Part shown: positions 53,584 through 64,000 of the stretch, in pieces
Position numbering within the stretch: the first letter of the stretch is position 1
How the letters are laid out: each line of letters opens with the position of its first letter
Source of the DNA: Cranoglanis bouderius
Taxonomy: Eukaryota > Chordata > Actinopteri > Siluriformes > Cranoglanididae
NCBI GenBank assembly: GCA_023630585.1
Contig: CM042539.1
Span: forward strand, 27,056,255-27,120,254
Direction of reading: 5' to 3'
DNA length: 64,000 nucleotides
Translations under genes and position numbers: made by a program
Notes under the pieces: model-generated
Told to the model about the DNA's origin: nothing
Database searches by the model: none
Seen by the model: the letters and a program-made list of their open reading frames with translations, nothing else

Positions 53584-53606
53584 CACAGTGGCAGGGATGG
53601 TCTCTC

Positions 53607-53685
53607 CAGCCAGAATCTGAGTTAGTGGCTATACCTGCACGAAAAGCACAGCAGCACCATTAGGAAGAGAACAGGTATAAAGCAG
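53607..53685 (+). other. Leader exon 1 of the plus-strand short-form gene
   Basis: Ends '...aacaggtataaagcag' at donor gtgaga (53,686). The intron 53,686-54,308 ends in 'gacttttttcttag'. The start is set from TATA spacing. Aligns with 9,180-9,101 (minus). Confidence 0.65.
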
Positions 53686-54364
53686 GTGAGATACTAAGTT
53701 TGGGACCATTTTCTTTTTTTCTGTTCACTATTTTATTCAGTATGCCTCTTGTAAAACCATTTTGCTGTTTGATGGGGTTAAGAGGTTCGACTTTTTTTTT
53801 AAGCCAACCACTTTAGCCTGACAATGGGCAAAGCATCAGTGCTAGATGCAGTCTCTATATTGTGCAATGTTTCATCTGAGTATTGTCATAAATGATTTAA
53901 GAGGGGTTATTTTGGGTATAGATGTTCTTTTTTTTAAATGCATGACTCATAATAAAGCGGTGGGTTCAAGAAGCTAATTGGTTATGGTTTAACAGAGACA
54001 GAATTACTGCCTTTGATTTCCAGTACATGGAAATTGATTCTATGTGAATATGAAATTGAACTATGCTATGCTTTTTAAAACAAACAACTTGCCTCCAGTA
54101 GCCAGTATGCAATATGATGCATTATTTAAATCCAGCTATTTGAAGAAAGCTACCTATATTGGGTTCTCAGTTGAAAACCACAATATGTACTATCATTTTG
54201 GCCCCATTTTTTGGTTTTATTGAATATCCAATAAGGTAAAAAGGCAAAAGTAGTGGTTGTGCAGTTCTTGTTTGGTCCTTTGATACATTTTCCTGACTTT
54301 TTTCTTAGAACCACAGGTGACCAAAGGCTAGCTAGACAAAATAATTGAAGACCCCCCTGCATCC

Positions 54365-54991
54365 ATGGCAGATAAAATGTCCTCCCTTGCCTCCATCAGT
54401 TCTCTTTCTGGCATAATCACTTCGCTGGTTGATGCAGTGAAGAAAGTCCTGGTGACAGACAAATCCGAAGAGCTGGTCAAAAGCTTGCAGCAGATCTCCG
54501 AAAAGATATACAGCATCTCTGAGACGACTAAACAGATGGTGTACCAGATCCACATTGATGAGATCAGTGCAAACTATCATGAGATGGAGCAGTACATTAA
54601 GTACCAGTACAAAGCCTACAACACCATTTTGGACCGAATCAAGAAGGACCCAGACAATGCTGAACAACACATGGAGGAGTTCAGGAAAATCTATATAAAC
54701 CAACAGGGCAGCATGGGTTTGAAGGAGATCTATAAAGGCATCATGGGAGAGCAGGGTCTTTTTGGGAGGCCATTGCTGCATGATTATCTAAATCACTGCA
54801 ATGGGAAGAGGGAGATTATGGAGGCTAGATGTAATTATCTGGCCAACCTTTTCCAAATCGGCCTCATAGCACTGCTGGGCTTCTATGTAGTCAATAAAGA
54901 TAATGTGGATGAGTTCAAGGAAGACTGGGAACCCAACGTCATCGAAATCCAGACCAAGATGCAAGAATACCTGGATAAGTGTGACAAGTAG
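54365..54991 (+). CDS. rpz-like: Rapunzel-family protein, short form (208 aa)
   Basis: Intact single coding exon, paralog of the 230-aa gene at 7,308-8,000. The start MADKMSSLASISSLSGII is about 13 residues shorter than the paralog's N-terminus, and a basic loop before the hydrophobic segment is also shorter (CNGKREIMEA against CKRRKINRIRETMEA). Coiled-coil-like region at about 35-70 (QQISEKIYSISETTKQM), then YIKYQYKAYNTILDRIKKDP. A hydrophobic stretch LFQIGLIALLGFYV near 165-180 is followed by an acidic NKDNVDEFKEDW and the C-terminal helix ending QEYLDKCDK. Exon 2 begins at 54,309, giving a 56-base leader before the ATG. The 3' UTR (ctgacttagtttct) is shared with the copies at 13.7 and 60.6 kb. 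Function unknown beyond the family's link to zebrafish skeletal growth. Confidence 0.9.
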   Translation: MADKMSSLASISSLSGIITSLVDAVKKVLVTDKSEELVKSLQQISEKIYSISETTKQMVYQIHIDEISANYHEMEQYIKYQYKAYNTILDRIKKDPDNAEQHMEEFRKIYINQQGSMGLKEIYKGIMGEQGLFGRPLLHDYLNHCNGKREIMEARCNYLANLFQIGLIALLGFYVVNKDNVDEFKEDWEPNVIEIQTKMQEYLDKCDK

Positions 54992-55439
54992 GAGTGATGC
55001 CAAATTCACTGAAAGTTTGTTAAACCACAACTGACTTAGTTTCTACTGATTTATAATGGAGACAATGATAAATATAATCAATGCTGTTATATAGTGGGCA
55101 ATGATAACACTATTTCTTTTTCTTCCTGTATTGTTTCTTATTGTTATGCTTTTTTGTTGGATTAACATGACTTTTTAAAATTATATTTTTAAATGTTCTT
55201 TTATTGACAAATTATGCAACATCTTATATAACTTTGTGTTGCTGAATATATAGTAAAGCTGGATATTTTCCACCAACATGTTTGTGTATTTTATAATGAA
55301 TGTTATTGATTCTGGCTGAAATTTGAACCACAGACTATACTGTTTCATTATTTTCACAAAAATAAAATTTTCTCTTTTCCACATAAAAATTCACAGTTTG
55401 ATTTTATTTTTAATAACATTTAGCAGTCCCTGAAATATA

Positions 55440-55730
55440 AAAAAAAAAAAAAATTAAAAAAAAAAAAAAACCCATATCATTTCAGATTAAATCAATGATT
55501 GTATACGGTGCCTTTCATAAGTATTCACCCCCTAGATCTTTTAACATTTTGTAATGTTTCTACCTGGAACTGAAATGAACTTTACTGGGATTATATCAGG
55601 ACACACACACACACACACACAGACACACACACAGACACACACACTCGGGTTTAACGATGTTCTGCAGAATGTTCCAATTTGGGATATTTTTGGGATATCT
55701 TCCCCTATACTGTTCTAGAACATTTTTGTT
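55440..55730 (+). mobile_element. Tc1-like terminus and (CA)n microsatellite
   Basis: 'acggtgcctttcataagtat tcacccc' at 55,506 is the same transposon end as at 14,311. A (CA)n tract follows at 55,601-55,644. Poly-A runs at 55,440-55,470. Confidence 0.6.
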
Positions 55731-56690
55731 TTGTTAGCTCCTAATGCATTAGGTAAAGTTTGGACACCCCTGTAACACCGCGAGTCATCTGCACGAGTTT
55801 TTGGACTGGGTCCAGTACCGGTTGCTACGCAACGCCCTCGTGCAGGTAATCAGCCTAAACGCGCTGCACCTGACCACGCCTCTTTATAAGCTCTCTGAAT
55901 GCCTCACTCTGTGTGTGGACAGCGATCTGTGTCACGCTACTCTGATTGGTGATTTAAAGGCCCTTAGCATTAGAGAGAAAATACTGAGGCTTAGAAAGAA
56001 AATGAGCTTGGGGGTAGAGTTAAAAAGAGAAAAAGAGAAAGTCTATTACGGAAAAAAAAAAACTCCGAGATAAATGTTTGGCTTTTTTAATTTAGGAAAG
56101 AATTGTTCCTTTATCATTTGGTCTTATCTTTTAGTTCGGCCAGGAGAAGGCCATTTCGAGTTCTTATTTTGTCATTCATACACACTGCCTTGCATAATCA
56201 TTTACCATTTACCGACCTACCTATATAGTCTGCAAAATAATTTACAAAAAAAAAAAAAAACCTACAAGTTTCCACAGCGTACATTTTCATCACTGTTACT
56301 GTGAAACACCTAAATTACTTATTTTAGAAAGAGACAAAAAATTTTAACACTATCAGTGAAGTTTGTTGCTCTATTTTGCCCTCTAGTGGAATAACAGAGA
56401 CTAGCCTTTTGTCCTTGAGTATTTAAATTCAATCACGGTCCCCAAGACTTATTTTAATTTAGAACATGCATTCTAAAATGTAAATGTAAAATAATTTGGC
56501 TGAATTAGATTATTATCGGGCCAGTTCCAGCCCTTGGGCTGTATGTTTGACACCCCTGATCTAGGCCTAAATGGACTCATTAGGAATCGTTAGGCAGGTC
56601 AAGATTTTTATCAGGAATAACAATTCCAGGGCATAATTAATTCTTTGGCTCTACAAACCTTGTGCTAGCACTTAACAACCATGAGCTGTT
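55731..56690. other. Unassigned; contains an X-box-like palindrome
   Basis: Relatively GC-rich at 55,780-55,900 with GTTGCTACGCAAC at 55,821-55,833 and 'ctttataagctc' at 55,881. The open frame at 55,801-56,073 has no recognised domain. 56,520-56,640 reads like interspersed repeat DNA ('tgtttgacacccctgatcta'). Confidence 0.3.
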
Positions 56691-56960
56691 CTAAGTAGCT
56701 GACTGAAGATCTGAAAATGAAGCTAACTGATGCTTACAAACAGCAGAGGAGGGCTATTAAAAGGATATTAAAGAGCTTCCAGCTCACAATTTCCACTGTG
56801 CAAAATATCATTTAGAAAAGGTAGTTAAGGGGAACTGTAGAATAAGGGCTATGCCAATGACATGGACACCCAGCACCTGCACACATGTACATTTATATTC
56901 AAACATTCCGTTCAATTTAATTTTATTTATAAAGCGCTTTAAACAGTGGATATGTTTTTT
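56690..56960 (+). mobile_element. Tc1-like transposase N-terminal relic and L2-type tail
   Basis: The plus strand around 56,697-56,815 reads LTEDLKMKLTDAYKQQRRAI, then SFQLTISTVQNII, a Tc1-type helix-turn-helix with stops after it. 56,913-56,955 ('caatttaattttatttataa agcgcttt') is the reverse complement of an L2-type 3' end. Confidence 0.6.
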
Positions 56961-57480
56961 TCATTATTCATGTATAATTGTTATTAAAATTATTATTATT
57001 TAAAAAAAAATAACGTTTTATAATAATTAATTAAAGATAGAAAGAAAAAGCACTGGATATAACAGAGTATCCACTAAGAGTGCTGGAGCTATAGGGAACC
57101 AACACACGTCTCAAAGGTGCAAGTGTGTATCCACAGACAAAGACCTACTAATTACTCAAAACAAGCACAGCACAGAGACATTATAAAAATGTTCAAATGT
57201 TTGAGAATGTTGTTCAAATTATAAAAAAAATATATATAGTATTCTCTTGCTTTATTTTCCAATAGCTTTATTGAAAACATTTAAAATACAATCATTGGAT
57301 GTAGTCATCCACTCAGGAACTCATATTTTTCTATGAGTTCTGACTTTCCAAGTTGGGGCGTGTCAAAAACAAAAACTCATGGCCCTGAATATGGACGCCA
57401 ACATTTGTGCACCAATATACAATTCTGTCCCTTTTATAAAGTATAGTGACAGTAAATGGTTTCAGTGGAACATAAATTTG
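56961..57480. other. No gene recognised
   Basis: AT-rich, then the 3' flank of the truncated rapunzel copy. The end (57,440-57,482) resembles 5,755-5,795. Confidence 0.35.
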
Positions 57481-57481
57481 T

Positions 57482-57823
57482 GTGAATCGGGGGAAGGAAT
57501 CACTTGCACTTCCTGAGCACCTCCTGCATCCTCTCTTGCACGTTCTCCATCTTCTCGGTCCACTCCTCACTCAGGCCCTCCTCATCATCACCAATGATGG
57601 CAGCGTAACCCATCAGAGCGATGAGGCCGATGCAGAACAGGTAGGTGAGGCGTGTGCACAGGTTCTCCATCACCCTACGATCTCCTTGTGAGTGAGTCAG
57701 GTAGGATGGGCCAGCTGAAGAGCTTGGGCTTGCCAATCACACCATCGTAGAGTGTGTGCAGGTTCTGGTCGCCCATGTCGTTGGCATAGCTTTCCTCAAA
57801 ATCATCGCGCTTACGCTCCTTTT
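57482..57823 (-). pseudogene. Rapunzel-family gene, truncated at the duplication junction
   Basis: Reading the minus strand from the junction: KERKRDDFEESYANDMGDQN, then LHTLYDGVIGKPKLFSWPIL and PDSLT. After a one-base frame change comes RRVMENLCTRLTYLFCIGLI, then ALMGYAAIIGDDEEG and the C-terminal helix ending MQEVLRKCK at 57,500. This is the best preserved member of a third rapunzel subtype, related to the fragments at 5,790 and 14,535. The 5' half is missing: homology to the duplicated segment starts at 57,824, in the middle of the coding region. It faces the intact gene at 54,365 tail to tail. Confidence 0.85.
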
Positions 57824-58827
57824 GTTTCTACATTTTAAAAAAAATACTGTAAAGAGCAGTAAACAGTAGTAAATGAAACAAAGTCAAAGTTTGGTGTGAC
57901 AAAAAAATTAAAATAAAAATTAAAATAGTACTCTCTGGTACAATGTGTGCAGTTTTAGAAGGAAATGAGCTGGTAAGTTTTATTGAGCATCTTGCAGAAC
58001 CAGCCACAGTTCTTCTGGAGATTTTGACTTTCGCACTTGATTCTAATTTTTTGCAGCAAAGCCCAGCAGCCTTCATTGTGTTTTTTGTCTGAAAAGTGTC
58101 TCTTACGTAATATGCTGCTTTCTTTAATGACATACAAACATCTTTCTGTAACATTTAATTTTGTGCTGGAAAACTAAAATAAAAATCTATAACAAAGTTT
58201 GTACTAAAAAAAATTGTGCAACAATTATTGGAACTCTTTTAGTCAATACTTTGTGCTACCTCCTTTTGCCAGGATAACAGCTCTGAGTATTCTCCTATAA
58301 TGCCTGATGAGGTTGGAGAATACATGGCAAGGGATCTGACCCCAAGACACAACTAACTTCTGCAATTCTACAGCTGTGATCCTTGGAGATTTTTTGGCCA
58401 CTCAAACCATCCTCTTCACAGTGTGTTGAGACAATATAGACACACAGCCAATTCCAGGTTGATTCATAACATTTCCAGTTGACTGGAACTTCTTAATTAT
58501 TGCCCTGATGGTGGAAATTGGCATTTTCAATGCTTGTACTATTTTCTTATAGCTACTTCCCATTTTATTGTTATGAATAAAAATATATCAATGGGAATAT
58601 ACTTCAAATATATTTTTCTCATATGGGGTGCCAGTAATTGTTGCACACCTATATTTAACAATAATATATTTTTTGGATAAACCTGTGTTTTGTTTTCAAT
58701 TGTTTGATATCCATGAGAGCAGGGTATTTTTTGAACAAAAAATCAAAAGGTTAAACAATAAAGACAATTTTTCACAGCTTTCTTTGCTCATATTGTCCAA
58801 GGGTGCCAATATTAGTGGAGGGCACTG
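57824..58827. mobile_element. Non-autonomous Tc1-like element, left end missing (copy B)
   Basis: Matches 10,923-11,928, including the right terminus AATATTAGTGGAGGGCACTG at 58,808-58,827. The counterpart of 10,664-10,922 is absent. Confidence 0.8.
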
Positions 58828-58833
58828 TATGTG

Positions 58834-59910
58834 ACAACAAGAAAGAGCTGTCACTGGAAGATTATCAGTTCATGAAGGCTATGTCAGCTCATCTGTTTAA
58901 TGATCATTAATGCACTAGAACACTTGGTGATGCCCAATAACCATCATGTAGTTGAACAGCATGCCTTTAACCTTGAAACAGTCCAGAGCTTTCATGATGA
59001 GTACAGGATTTCATGTATAGCATGACTGCAACTGAAAACTACCAGATGAGGAGCTTCATGCAGATGACCAAATAGTATGGTATCCATTACCACTTTTGAT
59101 CACCATCAAAAATGGGTGGTTTAAATAGTTTTTTGTTTATACTGCAAGCTTCCAAAGCACATCACTGAATGTAAAACTTGTACAGGGGCCAACACACTTG
59201 TTGGAGTGTTGATAATTACCTAGCAGTTATTTATTTATTATTTATTTATTGATAAGATTTAGGCAGGAAAGAGTTACCATCATGGGTAATGTTGAGGCAA
59301 TGTACCACCGGGTAATGGTGACTGATAAAGATGCAAACCTGTTGACATTCCTGGTGTGGCCAGAAGGAGATCTTAGGCAAAGGCTAGAAAGTACCAAATG
59401 GCATTATATCTTTGGCACTGAGCTATCCTGCCAGATGTGCACATTTTGCCCTGACAAACATAGCATAAGACAACAGAGACTCTTCAACATTTGAGACAAT
59501 TGGAAGAATGTTGAGAAATTTCAATATGATTGACTGCTTAAAATTTGTGTCTTCAGCTTTTATGCTTAAAAGGTGGCTTCAGAATCACAAAATGGAAGAG
59601 CAACAGCAAAGCTGTCATCAGTTCCAGTGAAAGAGAGAGTCAAGGATCTGGACTTGTGGCATGACATTCTTCCTGTGGACAAGACTATAGGAATACAGTG
59701 GTGCTTGCTCTTTCATTCATTTTATTTAGGATATCTGCAAAGTAAAACATTCATTTGTCAACCATTGAACCATTATCCATCCTCAGTTCAATTTATGACC
59801 ATCCTGTTTCCTTTCATCTTACCATCAGAGATGATTCTGCAGCAACTCTGTAAAGAAAAACTCCATTGGGATGAGACATTCCAGAAAAAGGATCTGATAG
59901 ATTAAGTGAA
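58834..59910 (+). mobile_element. BEL/Pao retrotransposon Pol relic (copy B)
   Basis: Same content as 11,935-13,020. Here one frame stays open longer at the end (59,573-59,905), showing FILPSEMILQQLCKEKLHWD, because small indels differ from copy A. Still interrupted by stops upstream. Confidence 0.75.
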
Positions 59911-60320
59911 TGGCTTACTGATCTGAGTTGACTATAAACCTTTAGTATATGCCATTGTTTAAAACCTGAGGAATCTGGGTCTGTATCGTCAACCCAAAGG
60001 CAGCTTAATCACTACTCAGATGCTAGTGAGAGTGGGTAAGGAGTTGTTTCTCTACCTCAAATAATTCTTCCAAAGAAGCATTTTGCTACCTATAGTGCTG
60101 CCACACGTACAATAAATAATAAAAGTGTATATTGGTAGTGTTCATTGTACGTAGAGAGATCACAAGGCAAAGTAGCTGAACAAAAATGGCAGACCTACCA
60201 ACCGATCACGTCCACCCTCCCTGGCTGGTGGCTGTCATATGACAGTGGAGAGCTGGCTAATAGGTGGGAATTGGCCAAGACCAAATTAGGGAGAAAATGG
60301 GGGCAAAATAAATGAAATTA

Positions 60321-60740
60321 TAACCCGCCCTTAGCTGAATGATTATCTAGAGCACTGCGAAAGTAAGGGGAAGACAATGGGAGGTTAGATGCTCTCATCT
60401 GGCCTACCTCTTCCAAACTGGCTTCATAGCACTGATGGCCTACTACACAGTCACAGGATTATGAGGACAAGGTCAGGGGAAAAAATGGGGCCAAAGGGTT
60501 ATCGAGATGCAAGAAGTCCTGGACTGGAGTGTAAAGAGTACAGTAGAAGTTATATAGAATGCACTGAAAGGTTGTTAAACCATAGCTGTCTTAGTTTCTT
60601 ATGCTTTATAACGGAGACAATGAAAAACAGAATAGATGCTGTTTATATTATGGTTAATGAGAAAACAATTTTTTCTTCCTGTACTGTTTTTATGCCTTTT
60701 TGTTGGATGAGCGCTTAAAATTTCATTCTTTTTATTCATA
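60321..60740 (+). pseudogene. Short-form rapunzel pseudogene with 3' UTR (copy B)
   Basis: Duplicate of 13,424-13,850 with the same stop and frameshift positions, so it was already dead before duplication. Confidence 0.85.
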
Positions 60741-60776
60741 GCAAACAGATTATGCAGATTATTGGACAACTGATCC

Positions 60777-60955
60777 AATATTGGGCTACTGATCAGAAGG
60801 TCGTGAGTTCAAATCCAAGCATTGCCAAGCTGCCACTGTGGGCCCTTGAGTAAGGCCCTTAACCCTCAACTGCTCAGATGTATAAATGACATAAATGTAA
60901 GTCGCTCTGGATAAGGGCGTCTGCCAAATGCCGGAAATGTAAATGTAATTATTAG
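60777..60955 (+). mobile_element. tRNA-derived SINE (copy B)
   Basis: Duplicate of 13,880-14,050 with a few base changes (for example cactgcc to cattgcc, gagcaagg to gagtaagg). Confidence 0.8.
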
Positions 60956-61207
60956 TAAAACTGTATATTTTCACCAACATAATTGTGTATTTTATGATCA
61001 GTGATCCATGATTTCTGAACTGTTCAACATATAGATTCACGTGCTTACAACAGAGAATATGCAAATTTGACTGTTTTGAATCATTAGGTTCGTGACACCT
61101 GCAGGCTTTACAAATAATTACATTAGCATGTTAGCCTCAAAACACTTAACATTTCTATACAAACTACCCATATGGTATACCCAGGCTGTCAGCATATGAG
61201 ACTCGAA

Positions 61208-61555
61208 TACGGTGCCTTTCATAAGTATTCACCTCCTTGAGCTTTTCCGCATTCTGTAGTGTTACAACCCAGAACTGAAATGAACTTAATTGGGCTTATA
61301 TTATATATCATGAACCTATACAAAATAGCCCATAATATTGAACCTCGTGAATCTTTGCTTCTCTCCTCTTTACCAAGTCATTGACTTTTGGTGCACTGCC
61401 TCCTCTAGGCAGAATGGAGGCTGTATCATATTCCTGTGCGCCTGTGCACATGCCTCTTCTGCATCGGCCTAATCCCTCTGAGAACTGTGATGGACTGAGA
61501 AGATAATGTGAAAGAGAGGATGTAGGGGGTGCAATAGATTCTCTTCCCTTGACAC
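61208..61555 (+). pseudogene. Tc1-like terminus (61,208-61,312) and second rapunzel fragment (61,430-61,555), copy B
   Basis: Duplicates of 14,311-14,415 and 14,535-14,660. Confidence 0.6.
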
Positions 61556-61571
61556 ACACACGCACACACGC

Positions 61572-61640
<69 letters not shown>
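61553..61640 (+). repeat. (CA)n microsatellite (copy B)
   Basis: About 44 units with CG interruptions at the left, differing in length and interruption pattern from 14,657-14,752. Confidence 0.95.
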
Positions 61641-61643
<3 letters not shown>

Positions 61644-64000
61644 GACTCTTTAAGTATTCCATATTCATATATAGTATATACTTCATTTTCAAAAATAACT
61701 GTATATGTGTAGGCTGGGCCTATCTGCCGATTTGGTGAATATCTATTAGGATGCAAATTTATTTAATGTTAGGAAACTCAGTTCTTTATATATGAGACCA
61801 TAGGGACAAGTGACTTCTCACTTGTGAACATCCTGAAGTATTAATTGCTTTATCTTTCTCTACTGGTCCTGCCAATGCTTGTCTTCCCTACACCAGCAAA
61901 GCAGAGCATCAGCAAAGCAGGAAATTCATAATAGAAAAACAGCATAATGAAGTTCATAACAGCTAGCTTAGCCCACAAAAAAATGCACAAGAACATCAAT
62001 ACTTATCAAAAAAAGCTAGGTTTGTTTGATAATTAAGAAATGCTGTATCTGCACAATCATATAAAATGCTTTTCTAATGGTCATGTTTAACATATTTCAC
62101 CTATTCCACATTTTTGACCAGGAGATGGCGAGCGAGTGTTTTCATTATTATTTACATTTTAGGAGCAGATCCCCTGTGATGTCAGCCTCCCTAAACAATT
62201 GGACTAAACAAATGAAATAAAACCACTAAGAGGCCCCTAATTCATTTGGTTGTTTGGAAGAAAGACATAATTGTCTTTTATTTTTACTGAGGTGCATGGC
62301 TGATGCCTTCATCTTCAGAAAAAGGGGTGAGAATACATTAGTACACTTGTAGGTTCATTATCATTCACGAACCCTAGCTTTGTTACAGTTAAGTAAGTAG
62401 CAGGCAGTGATCAGCACCAAACACATCCCTATAAGTAATATTTTTATACTAGCACATAATCACATTTTAAATTGTCATACTTTCTTGTACAGTCCAGTCT
62501 GCTAGCTAATTTAGCTAATTAACTCCCTCAAAATACCAAATATCACATCTTTTCTTAAATCAGTGTATTTGTTGTGATTGGGTCCCATGCAGCTTGATTG
62601 TGATCAGTTGGGTTGATGTTCAGTCAGTCTAAAATAAGCAACAGATATTCTTTTTCCTCTGAGTTTTGTGATAGTCAGATCATAGATCATAGGCCCAAAT
62701 TAGAGCATATGCAATGTGTAAAAAGGCAAGGGCACAGACAAAAGTGCTTCCGTAGAACATTTGCTCTAATGGAATCTTGTGTATTGGGTGTCTTGAACAC
62801 TAGCTAAAGTGCTGTAAGTTTCTTTTTATAATTGGAACAGTATTTGGATTTGAAACATTGATTTCAAATGTTGATTAACCACCCAAAACTAACAGCTTGA
62901 TACATCATGCCTTTGCTCATGTTATCTTAACATGTAAAAACACTAAAAGTGAACATGGTTTGGTAATTTGGGACACCATGGTTCAGCTAAATTGAGACAA
63001 TCTTAAAATACAAGTGGAGAGAAATAATATAATATAATCTTAAAATATAAGTGGAGAGAGGAAAGATGAACAGACAAATGCTTTAGAATGTGATAGAAGA
63101 AGAAATGGGCTTTCAGAGCAATGGACAAGGAGGACATGAGGTGGATACAGAGAGAACGGAAAGTAAATAGAGCAAGAACTCCTATAAAAAGAAGCTTCGG
63201 ACCAAGCTGCAGCAGAATATGTAAGGAGTGTGTAGTGATGTGAATCTGACCGCTGGTATCAACAGCAGTGGCCAAGCTGAGGGAATATTGGTCTACTGAA
63301 CTGAACCAGTTTTTCAATTAGTTTTACAGTGGTGCCGAAACCCAGGAGGAGGTACAAGACACAGCCTGCTTCCCTGCTCAGCGAGAAACTACATTCTCAC
63401 CAGCCTCTACCACATACAACACCAAGCCTTTCTTGACCTGTGCCAGGAACAACAGTTGCACTTTGAAGACTTTGCTAAGTAGCATGACCGATGGGTCCAG
63501 ATGCTACTGCAACCTGCACATAATGCTCAAAATGATGTCCTCCATTGATGAGAAAAATCTTTGCATGTCAGTAAAGAAAAAAACATTTTTAAAAAAGAAT
63601 GCTGGCTGTCAGGTCTTACCAGGAAAAACAAAACAAAACAAAAAAAAGAAACAGATGCTTAGAAGAATTTTCCAGTCAATTACCCTATTGTCATGCAAAC
63701 GTTTGTTTAGATCAGTGTTGTTAACTGCTTTTTATAGTACATTTTTAAAGTATTTTTAATTCACAAACTTAATCACTATTGGTTTTCTGTTATTTTTTCA
63801 TGTTTTTGGTAATCCCTTTTTTGTAGATACCAGAACTAGAGACAGCTATCATAGATTTGTCTGCACCAAAGGCAAGAAATCTGAACAAATTTATTAGAAA
63901 TCTGATGGTATTTAAATGTCTGAGGCAAAATGGTTTGTTGCCTTTGTTTTAAAGAAGAACATTTTTAAGTTATAAGAAAAGGTATGAATTTTAACTCTGT
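61641..64000. other. No gene recognised (copy B)
   Basis: Duplicate of 14,753-17,113, including the possible primer-binding site at about 63,329. No coding signal supported. Confidence 0.35.

Larger units (their letters stand above)
57824..64000 (+). repeat. Large direct repeat, copy B (runs off the window)
   Basis: Second copy of 10,923-17,113 in the same orientation. It begins part-way inside the nested transposon, so the left end of the Tc1-like element present in copy A is missing here. Both pseudogenes, the SINE, the Tc1 terminus and the microsatellite are shared, so they predate the duplication. Confidence 0.95.

Overview
This window reads as ray-finned fish nuclear DNA. I see no operons, Shine-Dalgarno sites, tRNA or rRNA genes. 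The few intact genes have spliced non-coding leaders, and the spaces between them are packed with Tc1-like transposons, tRNA-derived SINEs, L2/Rex1-type LINE pieces, Ty3/gypsy and BEL/Pao relics and (CA)n microsatellites. The repeat mix and the gene family suggest an otophysan teleost (catfish-like); this is inference only.

The host genes are a cluster of the rapunzel family (rpz genes of zebrafish). There are two long-form members: one on the minus strand at about 2.1-4.9 kb, interrupted by two in-frame stops, and one intact on the plus strand at about 22.4-25.8 kb (392 aa). There are two intact short-form members: minus strand 7.3-9.2 kb (230 aa) and plus strand 53.6-55.0 kb (208 aa). At least seven fragments or pseudogenes lie at 5.8, 13.4, 14.5, 37.2-38.0, 57.5, 60.3 and 61.4 kb. 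Within each form the paralogs share a TATA-like box, a leader exon, a GT..AG intron in the 5' UTR and a single coding exon, so promoters were duplicated with the genes.

The most unusual content is a pair of LTR retrotransposons at 29,981-33,415 and 46,012-49,708, plus a related solo LTR at about 29.0 kb. Each has two LTRs, a polypurine tract and a self-complementary primer-binding site (the 10 nt GCGGAGTATT in the LTR pairs with the bases just after the LTR), as expected of the Tf1/sushi group. Neither has protease, reverse transcriptase or integrase. Each encodes a Gag capsid-like domain followed by a C6H2 zinc finger whose Cys/His spacing and sequence match the N-terminal finger of methionine aminopeptidase 1. 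After that come Pro-rich and Ser/Arg-rich repeat tracts and a short hydrophobic segment. This looks like a non-autonomous family that captured a host ribosome-associated zinc finger.

A second large signal is a direct repeat: 10,923-17,113 recurs at 57,824-64,000 (window end) at about 1% divergence and an offset of about 46.9 kb. It is either a tandem or segmental duplication or an uncollapsed haplotype in the assembly. Its left edge falls exactly where a rapunzel gene is cut off.

Layout: 0-2 kb LINE relic and MITE; 2-9.3 kb minus-strand rapunzel genes; 9.7-17.1 kb retroelement relics and rapunzel pseudogenes (duplicate copy A); 17.5-21 kb Tc1-like elements; 21.6-25.8 kb plus-strand long gene; 26-29 kb relics; 29-33.4 kb nested LTR elements; 33.4-38.8 kb AT-rich DNA, gypsy relic and rapunzel ghost; 39.3-43.3 kb Tc1-like element holding a LINE; 45.9-51.1 kb Tc1-like element holding the second Gag-zinc finger element; 51.5-52.9 kb Tc1-like; 53.5-55 kb plus-strand short gene; 57.5-64 kb truncated rapunzel and duplicate copy B.
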